A DNA stretch of 64,000 nucleotides, taken from positions 10,418 to 74,417 of the forward strand of contig JBFWUS010000018.1 of assembly GCA_050247155.1 (NCBI GenBank). The letters run 5' to 3'. The translations under genes were made by a program, and so were the position numbers. Shown piece after piece: positions 1-8,135 of this stretch. The stretch comes from Mesorhizobium_G sp050247155 (GTDB taxonomy: Bacteria; Pseudomonadota; Alphaproteobacteria; Rhizobiales; Rhizobiaceae). Every line of letters begins with the position of its first letter. The first letter of the stretch is position 1. A model generated the notes under the pieces. The model did no database searches, had not been told where the DNA came from, and worked only from the letters and a program-made list of their open reading frames with translations.

Positions 1-38
1 CCATGGCCATTGCGATGCGGAGGCAGTGGATATGAGCG

Positions 39-54
39 GTTGTCCGCGGACAAC
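39..54. promoter_or_regulatory. parS: parS-like centromere site, copy 1
   Basis: A perfect 16-bp palindrome, GTTGTCCGCGGACAAC, lies upstream of repA. It fits the GTT-N4-GC-N4-AAC form of centromere sites bound by RepB in repABC plasmids. An identical copy lies inside repB at 1406-1421, which supports a partition role. Confidence 0.75.
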
Positions 55-156
55 CGTCCGAATGGTTAAACGTTTGCTAATTGGTAACGAATCGGAGCTT
101 ATGGTAGCTGCGCAGTTTGCAACAACTTTGGCGAAATAGCGCTGTTGGACAACCGA

Positions 157-1353
157 ATGTTGGACATATATCAGGAAAAATCCGGCCTCGAACATTTACC
201 GTCGGTGGTTTCCGCTGATGCTGAAGAACTCGCGCGACAACTACAAGCCCACCAGCTTCGGATTTTTCCACCAGCCTCCCAGAAGGCGATGCGCCTATTG
301 AGCCCTGCCGAGGCGGCTGGATTTATCGGGATTGGCGAGGGGTATCTGCGACAGGTCGCGGCAGAAGGTGCTGGCCCTGAGCCCCAACAGAACGGCAGAC
401 GCCTCTATTCCATCGATGACCTACAGCGCATTCGGCAAGTTTTGGACGAGACTTCTAAGTCTGGGAGATATGTCCGACACCGGCGTGCAGGTGAACGCCT
501 GCAAGTTATTTCGGTCATGAACTTCAAAGGCGGCAGTGGTAAAACGACGACGGCTGCACACTTGGCCCAGTTTCTCGCGTTAAGGGGCTATAGGGTTCTC
601 GCGATTGATCTGGATCCCCAAGCCAGTTTGTCAGCACTGTTTGGCCACCAGCCAGAATTGGATGTCGGGCCGAACGAAACCTTATATGGCGCAATCCGCT
701 ATGACAGCGAGCGCCGACCTCTCAGCGATATAGTCAGGGCCACCTATACCAGCGGGCTGCATATTGTTCCGGGAAATCTCGAGCTCATGGAGTTCGAGCA
801 CGATACGCCGCGCATCCTGGCTGGAAGGTCGATGGAGACGGCGTTCTTTGCGCGGGTTGCCGAAGCGCTTTCTGAAATCGAGGACCATTATGATGTTGTC
901 GTTGTCGATTGCCCGCCGCAGTTGGGCTTTCTCACGATGTCCGCCCTGTGCGCGGCAACCTCTGTGTTGATCACGGTACACCCGCAGATGTTGGATGTGA
1001 TGAGCATGTCGCAGTTTCTGTCGATGACCGGAAATTTGATGGAGGTCGTGGAGAGAGCAGGTGGCAGAGCGAACTACGATTGGATGCGCTACTTGGTGAC
1101 GCGCTTCGAGCCAAATGATGGTCCGCAGGTGCAAATGACAGGGTTCATGCGGGCGATCTTTGGGAAAAGGCTGCTGGAAAACGCGATGGTAAAATCCACG
1201 GCCATCTCCGACGCGGGGATTACTAAGCAGACCCTTTATGAGGTTGAACGATCCCAATTCACACGTGGCACGTATGATCGCGCCCTAGACTCTCTTACCG
1301 CCGTAAATGGTGAGATCGAGTCTCTCGTCCAGCTAGCTTGGGGGCGCAAGTAG
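157..1353 (+). CDS. repA: Plasmid partitioning protein RepA (ParA-type ATPase)
   Basis: RepA is the Walker-type ATPase that, with RepB and parS, segregates repABC plasmids and also represses the operon. The deviant Walker A motif KGGSGKTTT is near residue 125, followed by the DLDPQASLS segment and a later VVVDCPPQLG motif. The N-terminal 120 residues form the usual helix-turn-helix region. The ATG at 157 gives 398 residues, close to the family norm; an in-frame TTG at 145 would add four, and neither start has a clear ribosome site. It is followed after 2 bp by repB, so the two are translationally linked. Confidence 0.93.
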   Translation: MLDIYQEKSGLEHLPSVVSADAEELARQLQAHQLRIFPPASQKAMRLLSPAEAAGFIGIGEGYLRQVAAEGAGPEPQQNGRRLYSIDDLQRIRQVLDETSKSGRYVRHRRAGERLQVISVMNFKGGSGKTTTAAHLAQFLALRGYRVLAIDLDPQASLSALFGHQPELDVGPNETLYGAIRYDSERRPLSDIVRATYTSGLHIVPGNLELMEFEHDTPRILAGRSMETAFFARVAEALSEIEDHYDVVVVDCPPQLGFLTMSALCAATSVLITVHPQMLDVMSMSQFLSMTGNLMEVVERAGGRANYDWMRYLVTRFEPNDGPQVQMTGFMRAIFGKRLLENAMVKSTAISDAGITKQTLYEVERSQFTRGTYDRALDSLTAVNGEIESLVQLAWGRK

Positions 1354-1355
1354 TC

Positions 1356-2372
1356 ATGGCAAGAAAGAACCTTATCGAGTTTGCGGATAAGACCGACCCA
1401 GGCGAGTTGTCCGCGGACAACCGCACTGTCCCAGGTGGACGGCCGCTAGCGGGTTTGCCGGGATTGGCCAAGCCCCTAATGCCAGTCGGCGGCATATCGA
1501 AGTCGCTTCAAAACATAACCAGCAAGGTTGAACGTGCTGAGGAGGTCGAACGGCAACTGGCGGAAGGCCAAGCCATTATCGAACTCGATCCCGATGCCAT
1601 AGACGGCTCGATCGTGGCTGATCGCCTTGAAATCGCCGAGGCGGATCAACAGGCCCTCACGGACCAAATCAGCGAGTACGGGCAACAAGTTCCAATCCTT
1701 GTGAGGCCGCATCCGGCGAGTCGAGGCCGCTACCAAGTTGCCTATGGGCACAGACGCCTCGCGGCTGCAAAAGCGCTAGGAATCAAGGTGCGCGCGGTTG
1801 TACGCGATCTCTCTGACGATCAGTTGGTTGTCAGTCAGGGCCAAGAGAACAACGCGAGAGCCAACCTTTCCTACATCGAGCGGGCAAACTTTGCTCGTCG
1901 ACTGGAGGAACGGGGCTTTGGAAGAGACATCATTATGGCGGCGATTGGGGTCGACAAGGCAGCTTTGTCTAAGATGATCGCACTGACAGGCCGCATTCCC
2001 GAAAAGCTGATCGAGGCAATTGGTCCTGCGCCGGCTTTCGGGAGGAGGCGTTGGGAAGAGCTTGCTGATGTCTTGGCGGCAAAAGGGCGGGCGCGACAGG
2101 CTACTTCGCTCGCTAGCCAGCCTGATTTCGCGCAGCAACCCTCGGATGGAAGGTTTGTCGCTCTACTGCGGGGCCTCTCGCATCGAGGACCACATCGGCA
2201 GCCCGAGATCTGGAAAACAAGGGAGGGTATGAAGGCAGTTACCGTGCGCACCACAGAGCGGACGCTCCAACTGACCTTCGACAACAAGCAAGCGCCAGCG
2301 TTTGGTGAGTTTGTGCGCGAGCAACTTGATGCCCTCTACGGTCAATTTATTCGAGCAAACGGAGATCAATAG
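1356..2372 (+). CDS. repB: Plasmid partitioning protein RepB (ParB-type)
   Basis: RepB is the ParB-like protein that binds parS and works with RepA in partition. The protein (338 aa from ATG 1356) starts MARKNLIEFADK. It has a ParB/Spo0J nuclease-like core around residues 60-130, including YGHRRLAAAKALG, and then a helix-turn-helix (GFGRDIIMAAIGVDKAALSK). The ATG lies 2 bp after the repA stop. A parS palindrome is embedded in its 5' coding part (1406-1421), as in several rhizobial repABC plasmids. Length and order match the family. Confidence 0.93.
   Translation: MARKNLIEFADKTDPGELSADNRTVPGGRPLAGLPGLAKPLMPVGGISKSLQNITSKVERAEEVERQLAEGQAIIELDPDAIDGSIVADRLEIAEADQQALTDQISEYGQQVPILVRPHPASRGRYQVAYGHRRLAAAKALGIKVRAVVRDLSDDQLVVSQGQENNARANLSYIERANFARRLEERGFGRDIIMAAIGVDKAALSKMIALTGRIPEKLIEAIGPAPAFGRRRWEELADVLAAKGRARQATSLASQPDFAQQPSDGRFVALLRGLSHRGPHRQPEIWKTREGMKAVTVRTTERTLQLTFDNKQAPAFGEFVREQLDALYGQFIRANGDQ
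1406..1421. promoter_or_regulatory. parS: parS-like centromere site, copy 2 (inside repB)
   Basis: Second exact copy of the 16-bp palindrome GTTGTCCGCGGACAAC, here inside codons 17-22 of repB. Two identical copies 1.37 kb apart flank repA, so a RepB nucleoprotein complex could span the repA promoter and coding region. Confidence 0.75.
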
Positions 2373-2374
2373 CA

Positions 2375-2445
2375 GCAAAAGAAAAAGGCCCCCGAACGTC
2401 ACCGCCGCGGAAGCCCTTCTCGTTAGTTAGCACCTAGAGAATCGC
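2375..2445 (-). ncRNA. Candidate repABC counter-transcribed RNA (incompatibility RNA) with terminator
   Basis: In repABC plasmids a short antisense RNA between repB and repC controls RepC level and incompatibility. Here the repB-repC gap (2373-2519) on the minus strand contains an AAGG-CUUCCG stem that pairs (with G-U pairs and one bulged G) to CGGGGGCCUU, followed by a T-run (ctttttctttt), which looks like an intrinsic terminator at about 2382-2420. The 5' end of the RNA is not resolved, so the right boundary is approximate. The position and the terminator are seen; the function is by family analogy. Confidence 0.55.
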
Positions 2446-2519
2446 ACCTCCGCGAATCAGTGTCAAGAGTCGTCGTTTCGGCGAGCGGATTTTTTTTGCC
2501 TTTGAGAGGGTGAAAGAGA

Positions 2520-3758
2520 ATGGAAACGCTTGGTTTGACGACGCCCTTTGGGCGGCGGCCGCTGTCGCTTGGCCAGTTGGCAGGGCAACTGGTCGCAAGA
2601 GAGTGCAGGGAAGACGCCTCGGCCGACAAGTGGAAGCTGTTCCGGGCGGTTTGCGAGGCCAAGTCGATGCTTGGCGCGACAGACAGGGCTCTGGCGGTGC
2701 TTTCGGCGCTGCTGAGCTTCTTTCCGGACAACGAATTGACAGGGCAGGGGAGTTTGATCGTGTTCCCCTCGAACCAGCAGTTGTCGCTGAGAGCCCATGG
2801 CATGGCGCCGGCGACGCTGAGGCGGCACCTGGCTGTCCTGGTGGAGTGTGGGCTGATCGTGCGCAGGGACAGCCCCAACGGCAAGCGCTTCGCCCGGAGA
2901 GGGCAGGGGGACGAGATCGGCCAGGCCTTTGGGTTCGATCTGTCGCCCCTGCTGGCACGCTCCGCAGAGTTCGAGCGGCTTGCGGAAGAGGTGACGGCGG
3001 AGAGACGGGCGCTGCACCTCGTCAGGGAGCGCCTGACGCTCTACCGGCGCGATATCGCCAAGATGATCGCCTTCGGCCTGGAAGAAGCCATCGAGGCCGA
3101 CTGGGAGGCGCTGCACGGCGCGTTCAGGGCAACCGTGATGCGGATTCCGCGTACAGCGACCAGGCAGGAGCTGGAGCCGCTGGAGGCTGAGTTGAAATCA
3201 CTGCGCTCGGCGATCCGCAACATTCTGGAAACACACGTAAAAGCAGAGAATCCGAACGCCAATGAGTCTCAGAATGAGCGTCACAAACATGATTCAAACC
3301 CAGACTCCATTTTTGACTTTGAACCTCGCTCAGGAAGTGAGCAGGGGGCGACCGCCGAGCCAAAACCAGAACCGGTAGAGCACCCGGAAAGGGTAGGGGA
3401 TAGAAAAGTACCGACAGGATACCCCTTGGGCTTGGTGCTGCGCGCCTGCCCGGACATTGCCGATTATGCGCGCACCGGAATTTCGGGCTGGGACGACCTC
3501 GTTGAGACCGCAAATCTGGTCCGCGCCGCACTTGGCGTCAGTCCGGACGCCTGGTTCCAGGCCCGCGAGGTCCTAGGCGACACCGATGCTGCGATCGTCG
3601 TGGCTGCAATCCTCCAGCGAGGCGAGGCGATTTCCAGCGCCGGCGGCTATTTGCGGGCGCTAACCGACAAGGCGAGGGCAGGGCAGTTCTCGATTGGACC
3701 CGTGCTTATGGCGCTCCTCCGGGCGAGAGGGCGTTCGGATGAGAGGAGGACGGGGTAA
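2520..3758 (+). CDS. repC: Plasmid replication initiator RepC
   Basis: RepC is the initiator that binds the origin, which in repABC plasmids lies within repC. The 412-residue protein begins METLGLTTPFGRRPLSLGQL and has the family's helix-turn-helix core near residues 70-120 (LTGQGSLIVFPSNQQLSLRAHGMAPATLRRHLAVL). A variable, acidic linker (about 240-305) precedes the conserved C-terminal domain (GYPLGLVLRACPDIADYA). It lies 147 bp after repB, with the candidate antisense RNA between them. It appears full length. Confidence 0.93.
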   Translation: METLGLTTPFGRRPLSLGQLAGQLVARECREDASADKWKLFRAVCEAKSMLGATDRALAVLSALLSFFPDNELTGQGSLIVFPSNQQLSLRAHGMAPATLRRHLAVLVECGLIVRRDSPNGKRFARRGQGDEIGQAFGFDLSPLLARSAEFERLAEEVTAERRALHLVRERLTLYRRDIAKMIAFGLEEAIEADWEALHGAFRATVMRIPRTATRQELEPLEAELKSLRSAIRNILETHVKAENPNANESQNERHKHDSNPDSIFDFEPRSGSEQGATAEPKPEPVEHPERVGDRKVPTGYPLGLVLRACPDIADYARTGISGWDDLVETANLVRAALGVSPDAWFQAREVLGDTDAAIVVAAILQRGEAISSAGGYLRALTDKARAGQFSIGPVLMALLRARGRSDERRTG

Positions 3759-3767
3759 TGGGGCGGT

Positions 3768-4190
3768 TTACGCCAACCAGGGGTCAAACAGTTCAATGCC
3801 GAGGCCCTGGAAATCCTTGGTGTTGCGGGTCGCCAGAATGAGATCGTTGGTTATCGCGGTAGCTCCAATGAGTCCATCCATCGAGGCGAGACCGCGGCCC
3901 ATGCGCTTGGCGGATGCCATGAGGTCGCCCCAGGCGACAGCAACCGCAGCATCGACTGGGATGACGCGCTGGTCAAAGCGCTGCTGGAGATCGTCGGAAA
4001 GCCAGCTTGCCAGTGCATCCCGCCTTCGGCCGGGCTCCATCAGAGCTATACCCCGGCGGATTTCGGCAATCGAAACAGCGCTGATGAATGTCCGATCTTC
4101 ATCGAGGTGGTGCAACCACTCTAGCACACGCATCTCCGGTGCCGGTTTGGAGGCCTCTGACAAAACGTTCGTGTCGATCAGCAACCTCAC
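3768..4190 (-). CDS. vapC: PIN-domain toxin (VapC-like)
   Basis: A PIN-domain ribonuclease toxin, 140 aa from a GTG at 4190. Acidic residues typical of PIN nucleases are visible: LLIDTNVLSE at the N-terminus (first Asp), SAVSIAEIRRGI (Glu), and the C-terminal LASMDGLIGATAITNDLILATRNTKDF (Asp residues). The GTG overlaps the antitoxin stop codon by 2 bp, the classic coupled toxin-antitoxin arrangement. It ends 9 bp after, and convergent with, repC, so it may act as a plasmid-stability module. Confidence 0.88.
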   Translation of the reverse strand: MRLLIDTNVLSEASKPAPEMRVLEWLHHLDEDRTFISAVSIAEIRRGIALMEPGRRRDALASWLSDDLQQRFDQRVIPVDAAVAVAWGDLMASAKRMGRGLASMDGLIGATAITNDLILATRNTKDFQGLGIELFDPWLA

Positions 4191-4450
4191 AATGGGAGTT
4201 CGCGGGGCTGGTCGCGGAGGCGTTCGAGATCCAGATCGGCGCCGCGCAACGGCGAGGCCAATAGAAACTCCGCGAGTGTGCCTTTGCGCGCCGTCTTGCG
4301 CTGCCATTCATCGGCCGACACGACAACAACGCTCGGTTTTCCGTTGCGGGTGATCGTCTGCGGAGCGGTTTGAGCGCGATCGATGACTTCCGACAGTTTC
4401 GCTTTGGCGTTCGCTACAGTCCAATCGGCTTTTTCTTGAGCTGCGGCCAT
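4187..4450 (-). CDS. Type II toxin-antitoxin antitoxin, Phd/YefM-like
   Basis: Antitoxin partner of the downstream PIN toxin. The 87-residue protein begins MAAAQEKADWTVANAKAKLSEVIDRA and contains TITRNGKPSVVVVSADEW, matching the Phd/YefM family, whose N-terminal fold binds the operator and whose C-terminal tail neutralises the toxin. An upstream in-frame ATG would add a hydrophobic stretch not typical of the family, so the start at 4450 is preferred. Three evenly spaced repeats sit just upstream and are probable autoregulatory sites. Confidence 0.85.
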   Translation of the reverse strand: MAAAQEKADWTVANAKAKLSEVIDRAQTAPQTITRNGKPSVVVVSADEWQRKTARKGTLAEFLLASPLRGADLDLERLRDQPRELPL

Positions 4451-4465
4451 GATGACTCCCAGTAG

Positions 4466-4489
4466 GACTATTGTGACTATCATGACTAT
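4466..4489. promoter_or_regulatory. Triple 9-bp-spaced operator repeats upstream of the antitoxin
   Basis: The hexamer GACTAT occurs three times at exactly 9-bp intervals (4466-4471, 4475-4480, 4484-4489). The array lies 16-39 bp upstream of the antitoxin ATG. This is the expected place for autoregulation by the toxin-antitoxin complex. Repeats and spacing are seen; function is inferred. Confidence 0.5.
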
Positions 4490-4569
4490 ATTTGACCGAG
4501 ATTGAGGATTCAATGGCCGCGGGGCTGAGCGACACCGAAGTTATCGAAATCTTGTAAACTGGGATAACT

Positions 4570-5547
4570 TCACTTGATATCGCTCAGTCCAAGGCTCTTC
4601 GCCCGATCGAGCAAGTTCTTAACCGACGACGGCGACCATTTTGTGCCGCCTCGAGGTGTCCGCTCACGGAGACGCTCAAGTTGGCTGCCGATTTCGGCAA
4701 GTGTTAGCTCGGGATTGGAGGCATGGATGCCGGCGATCAGCGTCATGAGACGATCGTCGAGTGTCTTCTGCGCCGAGCGTTTCAGCACCGCAGCATCGAC
4801 AAGCTTCTGGCGCACTAGCCATCGCACGGCCCGGCGTAAGCGGTCGACGGTCCATGGTCCATCCGGCTGCGTAGTCGGCTTCTGATTGAGGATTCGCGTT
4901 ACGTCCTCCCATGCATTGTCGGGCCGCAAGCGCTTCACTGTCGGCCACCAGGCATCGAGTGACGTCTGGATCTTGGCCGCATAAGCGCGTTCGCGCGCGG
5001 CAGCCGTCTTGGCGAGAGCCTCAGGCCGCTTTTCGCGCAGCCCAGGATTGCCGGGCAGCCTGCCCTTGGCTTTCGCGGCTTTGATACCTGCCTTTGTACG
5101 CTCGGAGATCAACGCGCGCTCGAGCTGAGCCACCGCGCCTAGCACCTGCAGGGAAAACATGCCCTGCGGCGTCGAGGTGTCGATCGGATCGCGAAGCGAC
5201 CGGAAGTGCGCGCCCTTGAGCGTCAGCTCCTCGATGACGTCGAGCAAATGGCTCACAGAGCGCGCCAGGCGGTCGAGACGCACGACGACCAGCACATCGC
5301 CTGCCTGGATGCCGTCAAGCAGCTTGGCAAGGGCAGGGCGGGCGCGTGAGGCGCCGGAACCGTGCTCGGTGACGATCTCATCACAGCCGGCGGCGCTAAG
5401 CTCAATGGCCTGGGCGTCGGTTGCCTGCTCTTCGGTTGAGACGCGTGCGTAGCCGATCGACCGCCGGGGTGGCGGCCGTGAACGCTGAGATCGGCCGTCG
5501 CCGGCGCTTTGAGGCATGAGAAGTCTCGTTGAGGGCGGAATATCCAA
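4570..5547 (-). CDS. Serine site-specific recombinase (resolvase/invertase family)
   Basis: A 325-residue serine recombinase. The catalytic N-terminal domain has SIGYARVSTEEQ (nucleophilic Ser in YARVS), VVRLDRLARS and ERALISERTKAGI with the conserved arginines, followed by a linker and a long C-terminal region (about 130 residues beyond the resolvase domain) with recombinase-type helix-turn-helix segments. The first 28 residues are low-complexity and an internal Met at residue 11 is an alternative start. It lies just outside the left end of the 17-kb transposon, so it is a plasmid gene and not the transposon's own resolvase. Confidence 0.85.
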   Translation of the reverse strand: MDIPPSTRLLMPQSAGDGRSQRSRPPPRRSIGYARVSTEEQATDAQAIELSAAGCDEIVTEHGSGASRARPALAKLLDGIQAGDVLVVVRLDRLARSVSHLLDVIEELTLKGAHFRSLRDPIDTSTPQGMFSLQVLGAVAQLERALISERTKAGIKAAKAKGRLPGNPGLREKRPEALAKTAAARERAYAAKIQTSLDAWWPTVKRLRPDNAWEDVTRILNQKPTTQPDGPWTVDRLRRAVRWLVRQKLVDAAVLKRSAQKTLDDRLMTLIAGIHASNPELTLAEIGSQLERLRERTPRGGTKWSPSSVKNLLDRAKSLGLSDIK

Positions 5548-5789
5548 ATTAGGAAATTATCAGGAAAGGATCGTTTGTAAACGTCTCTTGAGCAGCTTTT
5601 CTGCCAATAGGATCCTGGCAAACCCCGGGAAACGGGCATTCTCGTCGATCTGAGCCTCGATCGACGGCCCGCTGTTCAGTCCCGAAGGCTTGGCTCATCT
5701 ATATAGTACGCGCGCGGGAAAATCCGTCGCTATGACGGAAGTGAAATGCGTGATAGCTTCCGTATAAGAAACAATGCCACGCGGGAACA

Positions 5790-5851
5790 ATGGCTTACAC
5801 TATCGAAAGCTTGCCTTTGGAGACCCTGCTTCCGGCCATTGGTAGAGCGGA
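5790..5851 (+). pseudogene. 5' fragment of an RHE_PE00001/DUF1612-family gene, split by the transposon
   Basis: An ATG at 5790 opens a frame reading MAYTIESLPLETLLPAIGRA, which then runs into the transposon end at 5852. Joining 5851 to 22949 (keeping one copy of the GCGGA duplication) restores an uninterrupted frame continuing EDQLARLDEQVRRSP. The restored gene is 62 + 1051 nt and encodes 370 residues, the usual size of RHE_PE00001-family proteins of rhizobial plasmids. This is direct evidence that the gene was intact before transposition. Confidence 0.9.
5847..5851. repeat. Target-site duplication GCGGA (left copy)
   Basis: Five bases flanking the left inverted repeat, GCGGA, repeated exactly at 22944-22948. 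Five-bp duplications are standard for Tn5053/Tn402-type transposition. Confidence 0.92.
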
Positions 5852-5876
5852 TGTCGGTTTTACTTCCCGATTTCAA
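5852..5876 (+). repeat. Left terminal inverted repeat of the tni transposon
   Basis: Begins TGTCGGTTTTACTTCC and continues CGATTTCAA. It differs from the right end at positions 6, 10 and 16 only. The TGTC-GTTTTC-like start resembles known Tn5053/Tn402 ends. Confidence 0.92.
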
Positions 5877-5953
5877 TTGAAGCGGTAAGGTAAAAATTAT
5901 GCTCTCCCAACTGGCTTTTGAATGGCCGTTATCGGGGAGGGGAGGGGGCTTTG

Positions 5954-7054
5954 CTAAAGGCCGGAGGCCTTAGTGAGGTTAGTCCGGAATCGGTCACGCC
6001 GGCGTTGATATTTCCGGGTCATCTCGGCTGAAGCATGACCCAACTGCTTCTGGACATAGCGCTCCTCGATGTCGGCCGAGGAGGCCAGGCCGGCTCGTAA
6101 TGAGTGCCCTGCAAACAGCAGCCCACGTTCTATTTCTGGAAGGTCGGAGCGAACGCCGGCAGCAAGGGCCGTCCGCTTGACCAGCCGCGCGACATGCTTG
6201 TCGGAAAGCCGCTCTGTGTCGACGGTCTTGTTGTCCTTGAAGATACGGCGGAAGAGGGGACCGCGGGCGATACGGCCGAAGCGGATCCACTGCTCGAGCG
6301 CAGCAACCGGGCAAGTCTGGGCGGATGCACCCAATCCGACCTCGACCTCGCGCCATCCGGTTTTCCCGCGCAAGGTGACGAGCACACCCTTGCCGTCGAA
6401 GATCTCGGTCCAACCGGCGCCATCGCTATGATCATCACGCACGACGTCAAGACCGACGATCTCGGAGCGGCGCAGGCCGCCGGCAAAACCCAGCAATAGG
6501 ATCGCTCTGTCGCGCAGTCCCCTGAGATCGTGACCGAGCGTGTCGACCATCGCACGGACATCCTCGCCGAGAACGGCTTCCTTCTGGCGCGGCGGCCTGG
6601 CGTGTTTGCGCCGGATTCCGGCGAGCACGGTCCCGATGTGACGATCCGAGCGGTCCATGACCAGTCCGCGCTGCGTGTAATTCCAGGCGATTCCAGACAG
6701 GCGGCGCTCGATCGTTGCAACGGAGAGGGCAGGGAGGCCGCGCTTCTGATCGCCGGCCGCGCAGGCGCTGATATAGAGCCCGATCACCTGGCTGGATGGC
6801 GGCATGGCCTCAAAGCCCTCGCGCCGGCACCAGGAGGTGAAATGTCGCCAATCCTTGGCGTAGGCGTCGCGCGTGTTCTCGGAACTGGCGGCCTTCGCAT
6901 AGGCCGTGGCGGTTTCGACAAGGGCTTCCAGACGCGCAGGAGGCGGAGATGAGCCCATCTCCATGACGAGCTCGACGATGTCGGGAAGATCGTCAGCCTC
7001 AGCTCGATCAGTCGGATTGTCGATTTCAGGCGTGTTTTCCGGAGGATTTTGCAT
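5954..7054 (-). CDS. Tyrosine recombinase/integrase
   Basis: A 366-residue phage-integrase-family recombinase. The N-terminal SAM-like DNA-binding half contains NTRDAYAKDWRHFTSWCR. Catalytic residues are visible in the C-terminal half: GLRRSEI (Arg), GHSLRAG (His and Arg), QLGHAS (His) and TRKYQR (Tyr nucleophile). The first gene inside the transposon's left end, it is divergent from DUF1403-scpB. A perfect 12-7-12 inverted repeat just upstream (7075-7105) has the geometry of a tyrosine-recombinase core site, so the protein could resolve cointegrates of this element. Confidence 0.9.
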   Translation of the reverse strand: MQNPPENTPEIDNPTDRAEADDLPDIVELVMEMGSSPPPARLEALVETATAYAKAASSENTRDAYAKDWRHFTSWCRREGFEAMPPSSQVIGLYISACAAGDQKRGLPALSVATIERRLSGIAWNYTQRGLVMDRSDRHIGTVLAGIRRKHARPPRQKEAVLGEDVRAMVDTLGHDLRGLRDRAILLLGFAGGLRRSEIVGLDVVRDDHSDGAGWTEIFDGKGVLVTLRGKTGWREVEVGLGASAQTCPVAALEQWIRFGRIARGPLFRRIFKDNKTVDTERLSDKHVARLVKRTALAAGVRSDLPEIERGLLFAGHSLRAGLASSADIEERYVQKQLGHASAEMTRKYQRRRDRFRTNLTKASGL

Positions 7055-7074
7055 CGTGCGGGAGCCTATCAGAA

Positions 7075-7105
7075 TATGTCCGGTAATGGAACCTTACCGG
7101 ACATA
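7075..7105. promoter_or_regulatory. 12-bp inverted repeat with 7-bp spacer (recombination core or operator)
   Basis: Perfect arms TATGTCCGGTAA (7075-7086) and TTACCGGACATA (7094-7105) flank TGGAACC. The site lies 21 bp upstream of the recombinase ATG in the divergent gap with DUF1403. Arms of 11-13 bp with a 6-8 bp spacer are the usual core-site layout of tyrosine recombinases; a repressor operator is the alternative. Confidence 0.6.
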
Positions 7106-7169
7106 AAACAGTATCGACAAGCTGTGCGGTTACGGTGGAGAGCACTCGCAGAAACTGCACATCGCGTTT

Positions 7170-8135
7170 ATGCTGTTCGCGATGAGTCGTCCGCCCGCAT
7201 CCGCATCGCAAGTCTCCTCTCGGATCCCGTGCGTGCCCGCGTGGGCGACGCCCCGAACGCGCACCGAGGACACGGTCGAGGCCGCCTACATGGCCGGCAG
7301 TGCACTGAATACGCTCGATAATCTGGTGCAGGCCGAGCCCGTGTGGAGCGGTGCGTGGCGGCATCGGCTGGCACTGAAGGCAGCAAGCGCCTGCATGACG
7401 CTGGTTGGCCGCGCCGAGGACGAAGCGGCGTTGCGCGATGCCTGGTTGCTGCGCAAGCCCGGTGACGAGGCAGGGCCTGCCGGCAATGTGCTCGCCGCCT
7501 GGCGCCGGCTTGTCGGCCGCTCGCTGCCGCCCGGCGCCGAGGAGGTAAAGACGGTCGCCGCCTTGCTCGGCGTCGGCTGGTCGGACGGCTTTGGCGACCT
7601 GATCGACGTCGCGCGGGACGAGGTCCGCGGAGGTGCGCCGGCGCCCGCGGTTGCCGCGCGGGTCGCTGCCGCCGTCATGCGGGAAGAACCGAAAGCCGAA
7701 CTCCTCGCCTGGTGGCTGGCCGACTGCTCCCTTTCCTGGCGCATGGGCTGGCGTCATGCCGTGCCGATCGTGACTGCCCAGATGCACGCCCAGCTGTTGC
7801 GGTGTGGTCCCGACGGCCGGCGCGCGCGACCGGACAGCGATGGGTTCGCGAAGGCCATGTTCATCGCCGCGGCCCTTGGAGCGGCAGAGGCTTGCCGGCT
7901 CGCGGCTGACATGGCAGCGCGGGCTGAACGGCTGCGGGCCGTCGTGCCAAAACTGCGATCCAAGGCGGCCGGCGACGTCGTCGACCGGCTGCTCGGCGAC
8001 GATGCGGTGTCGGGAGCGTTGACGACCAAGACCCTGTCCCGCTGGGCGAGTAGACGCCTGTTCGATCGTCTGGTCGAGCTTGGCGCGGCGCGCGAGCTTA
8101 GCGGCCGCACGACCTTCCGCATCTACGGTATATGA
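7170..8135 (+). CDS. DUF1403 family protein
   Basis: A 321-residue protein rich in Ala and Leu helices, recognised as DUF1403-like from its plasmid context and the motif series AYMAGSALNTLDNLV, WRHRLALKAASACMTLVGR and AWLLRKPGDEAGPAGNVL. Its function is unknown. It overlaps scpB by 4 bp (ATGA), so the two are translated together. Recombinase, DUF1403 and ScpB occur as a set on rhizobial plasmids, suggesting a role linked to DNA maintenance. An internal ATG at 7182 is an equally good start. Confidence 0.7.
   Translation: MLFAMSRPPASASQVSSRIPCVPAWATPRTRTEDTVEAAYMAGSALNTLDNLVQAEPVWSGAWRHRLALKAASACMTLVGRAEDEAALRDAWLLRKPGDEAGPAGNVLAAWRRLVGRSLPPGAEEVKTVAALLGVGWSDGFGDLIDVARDEVRGGAPAPAVAARVAAAVMREEPKAELLAWWLADCSLSWRMGWRHAVPIVTAQMHAQLLRCGPDGRRARPDSDGFAKAMFIAAALGAAEACRLAADMAARAERLRAVVPKLRSKAAGDVVDRLLGDDAVSGALTTKTLSRWASRRLFDRLVELGAARELSGRTTFRIYGI

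Noticed and set aside
4570..5547. Serine recombinase as the transposon's TniR resolvase
   Set aside because: It lies outside the left inverted repeat and target duplication, so it is not part of the element.
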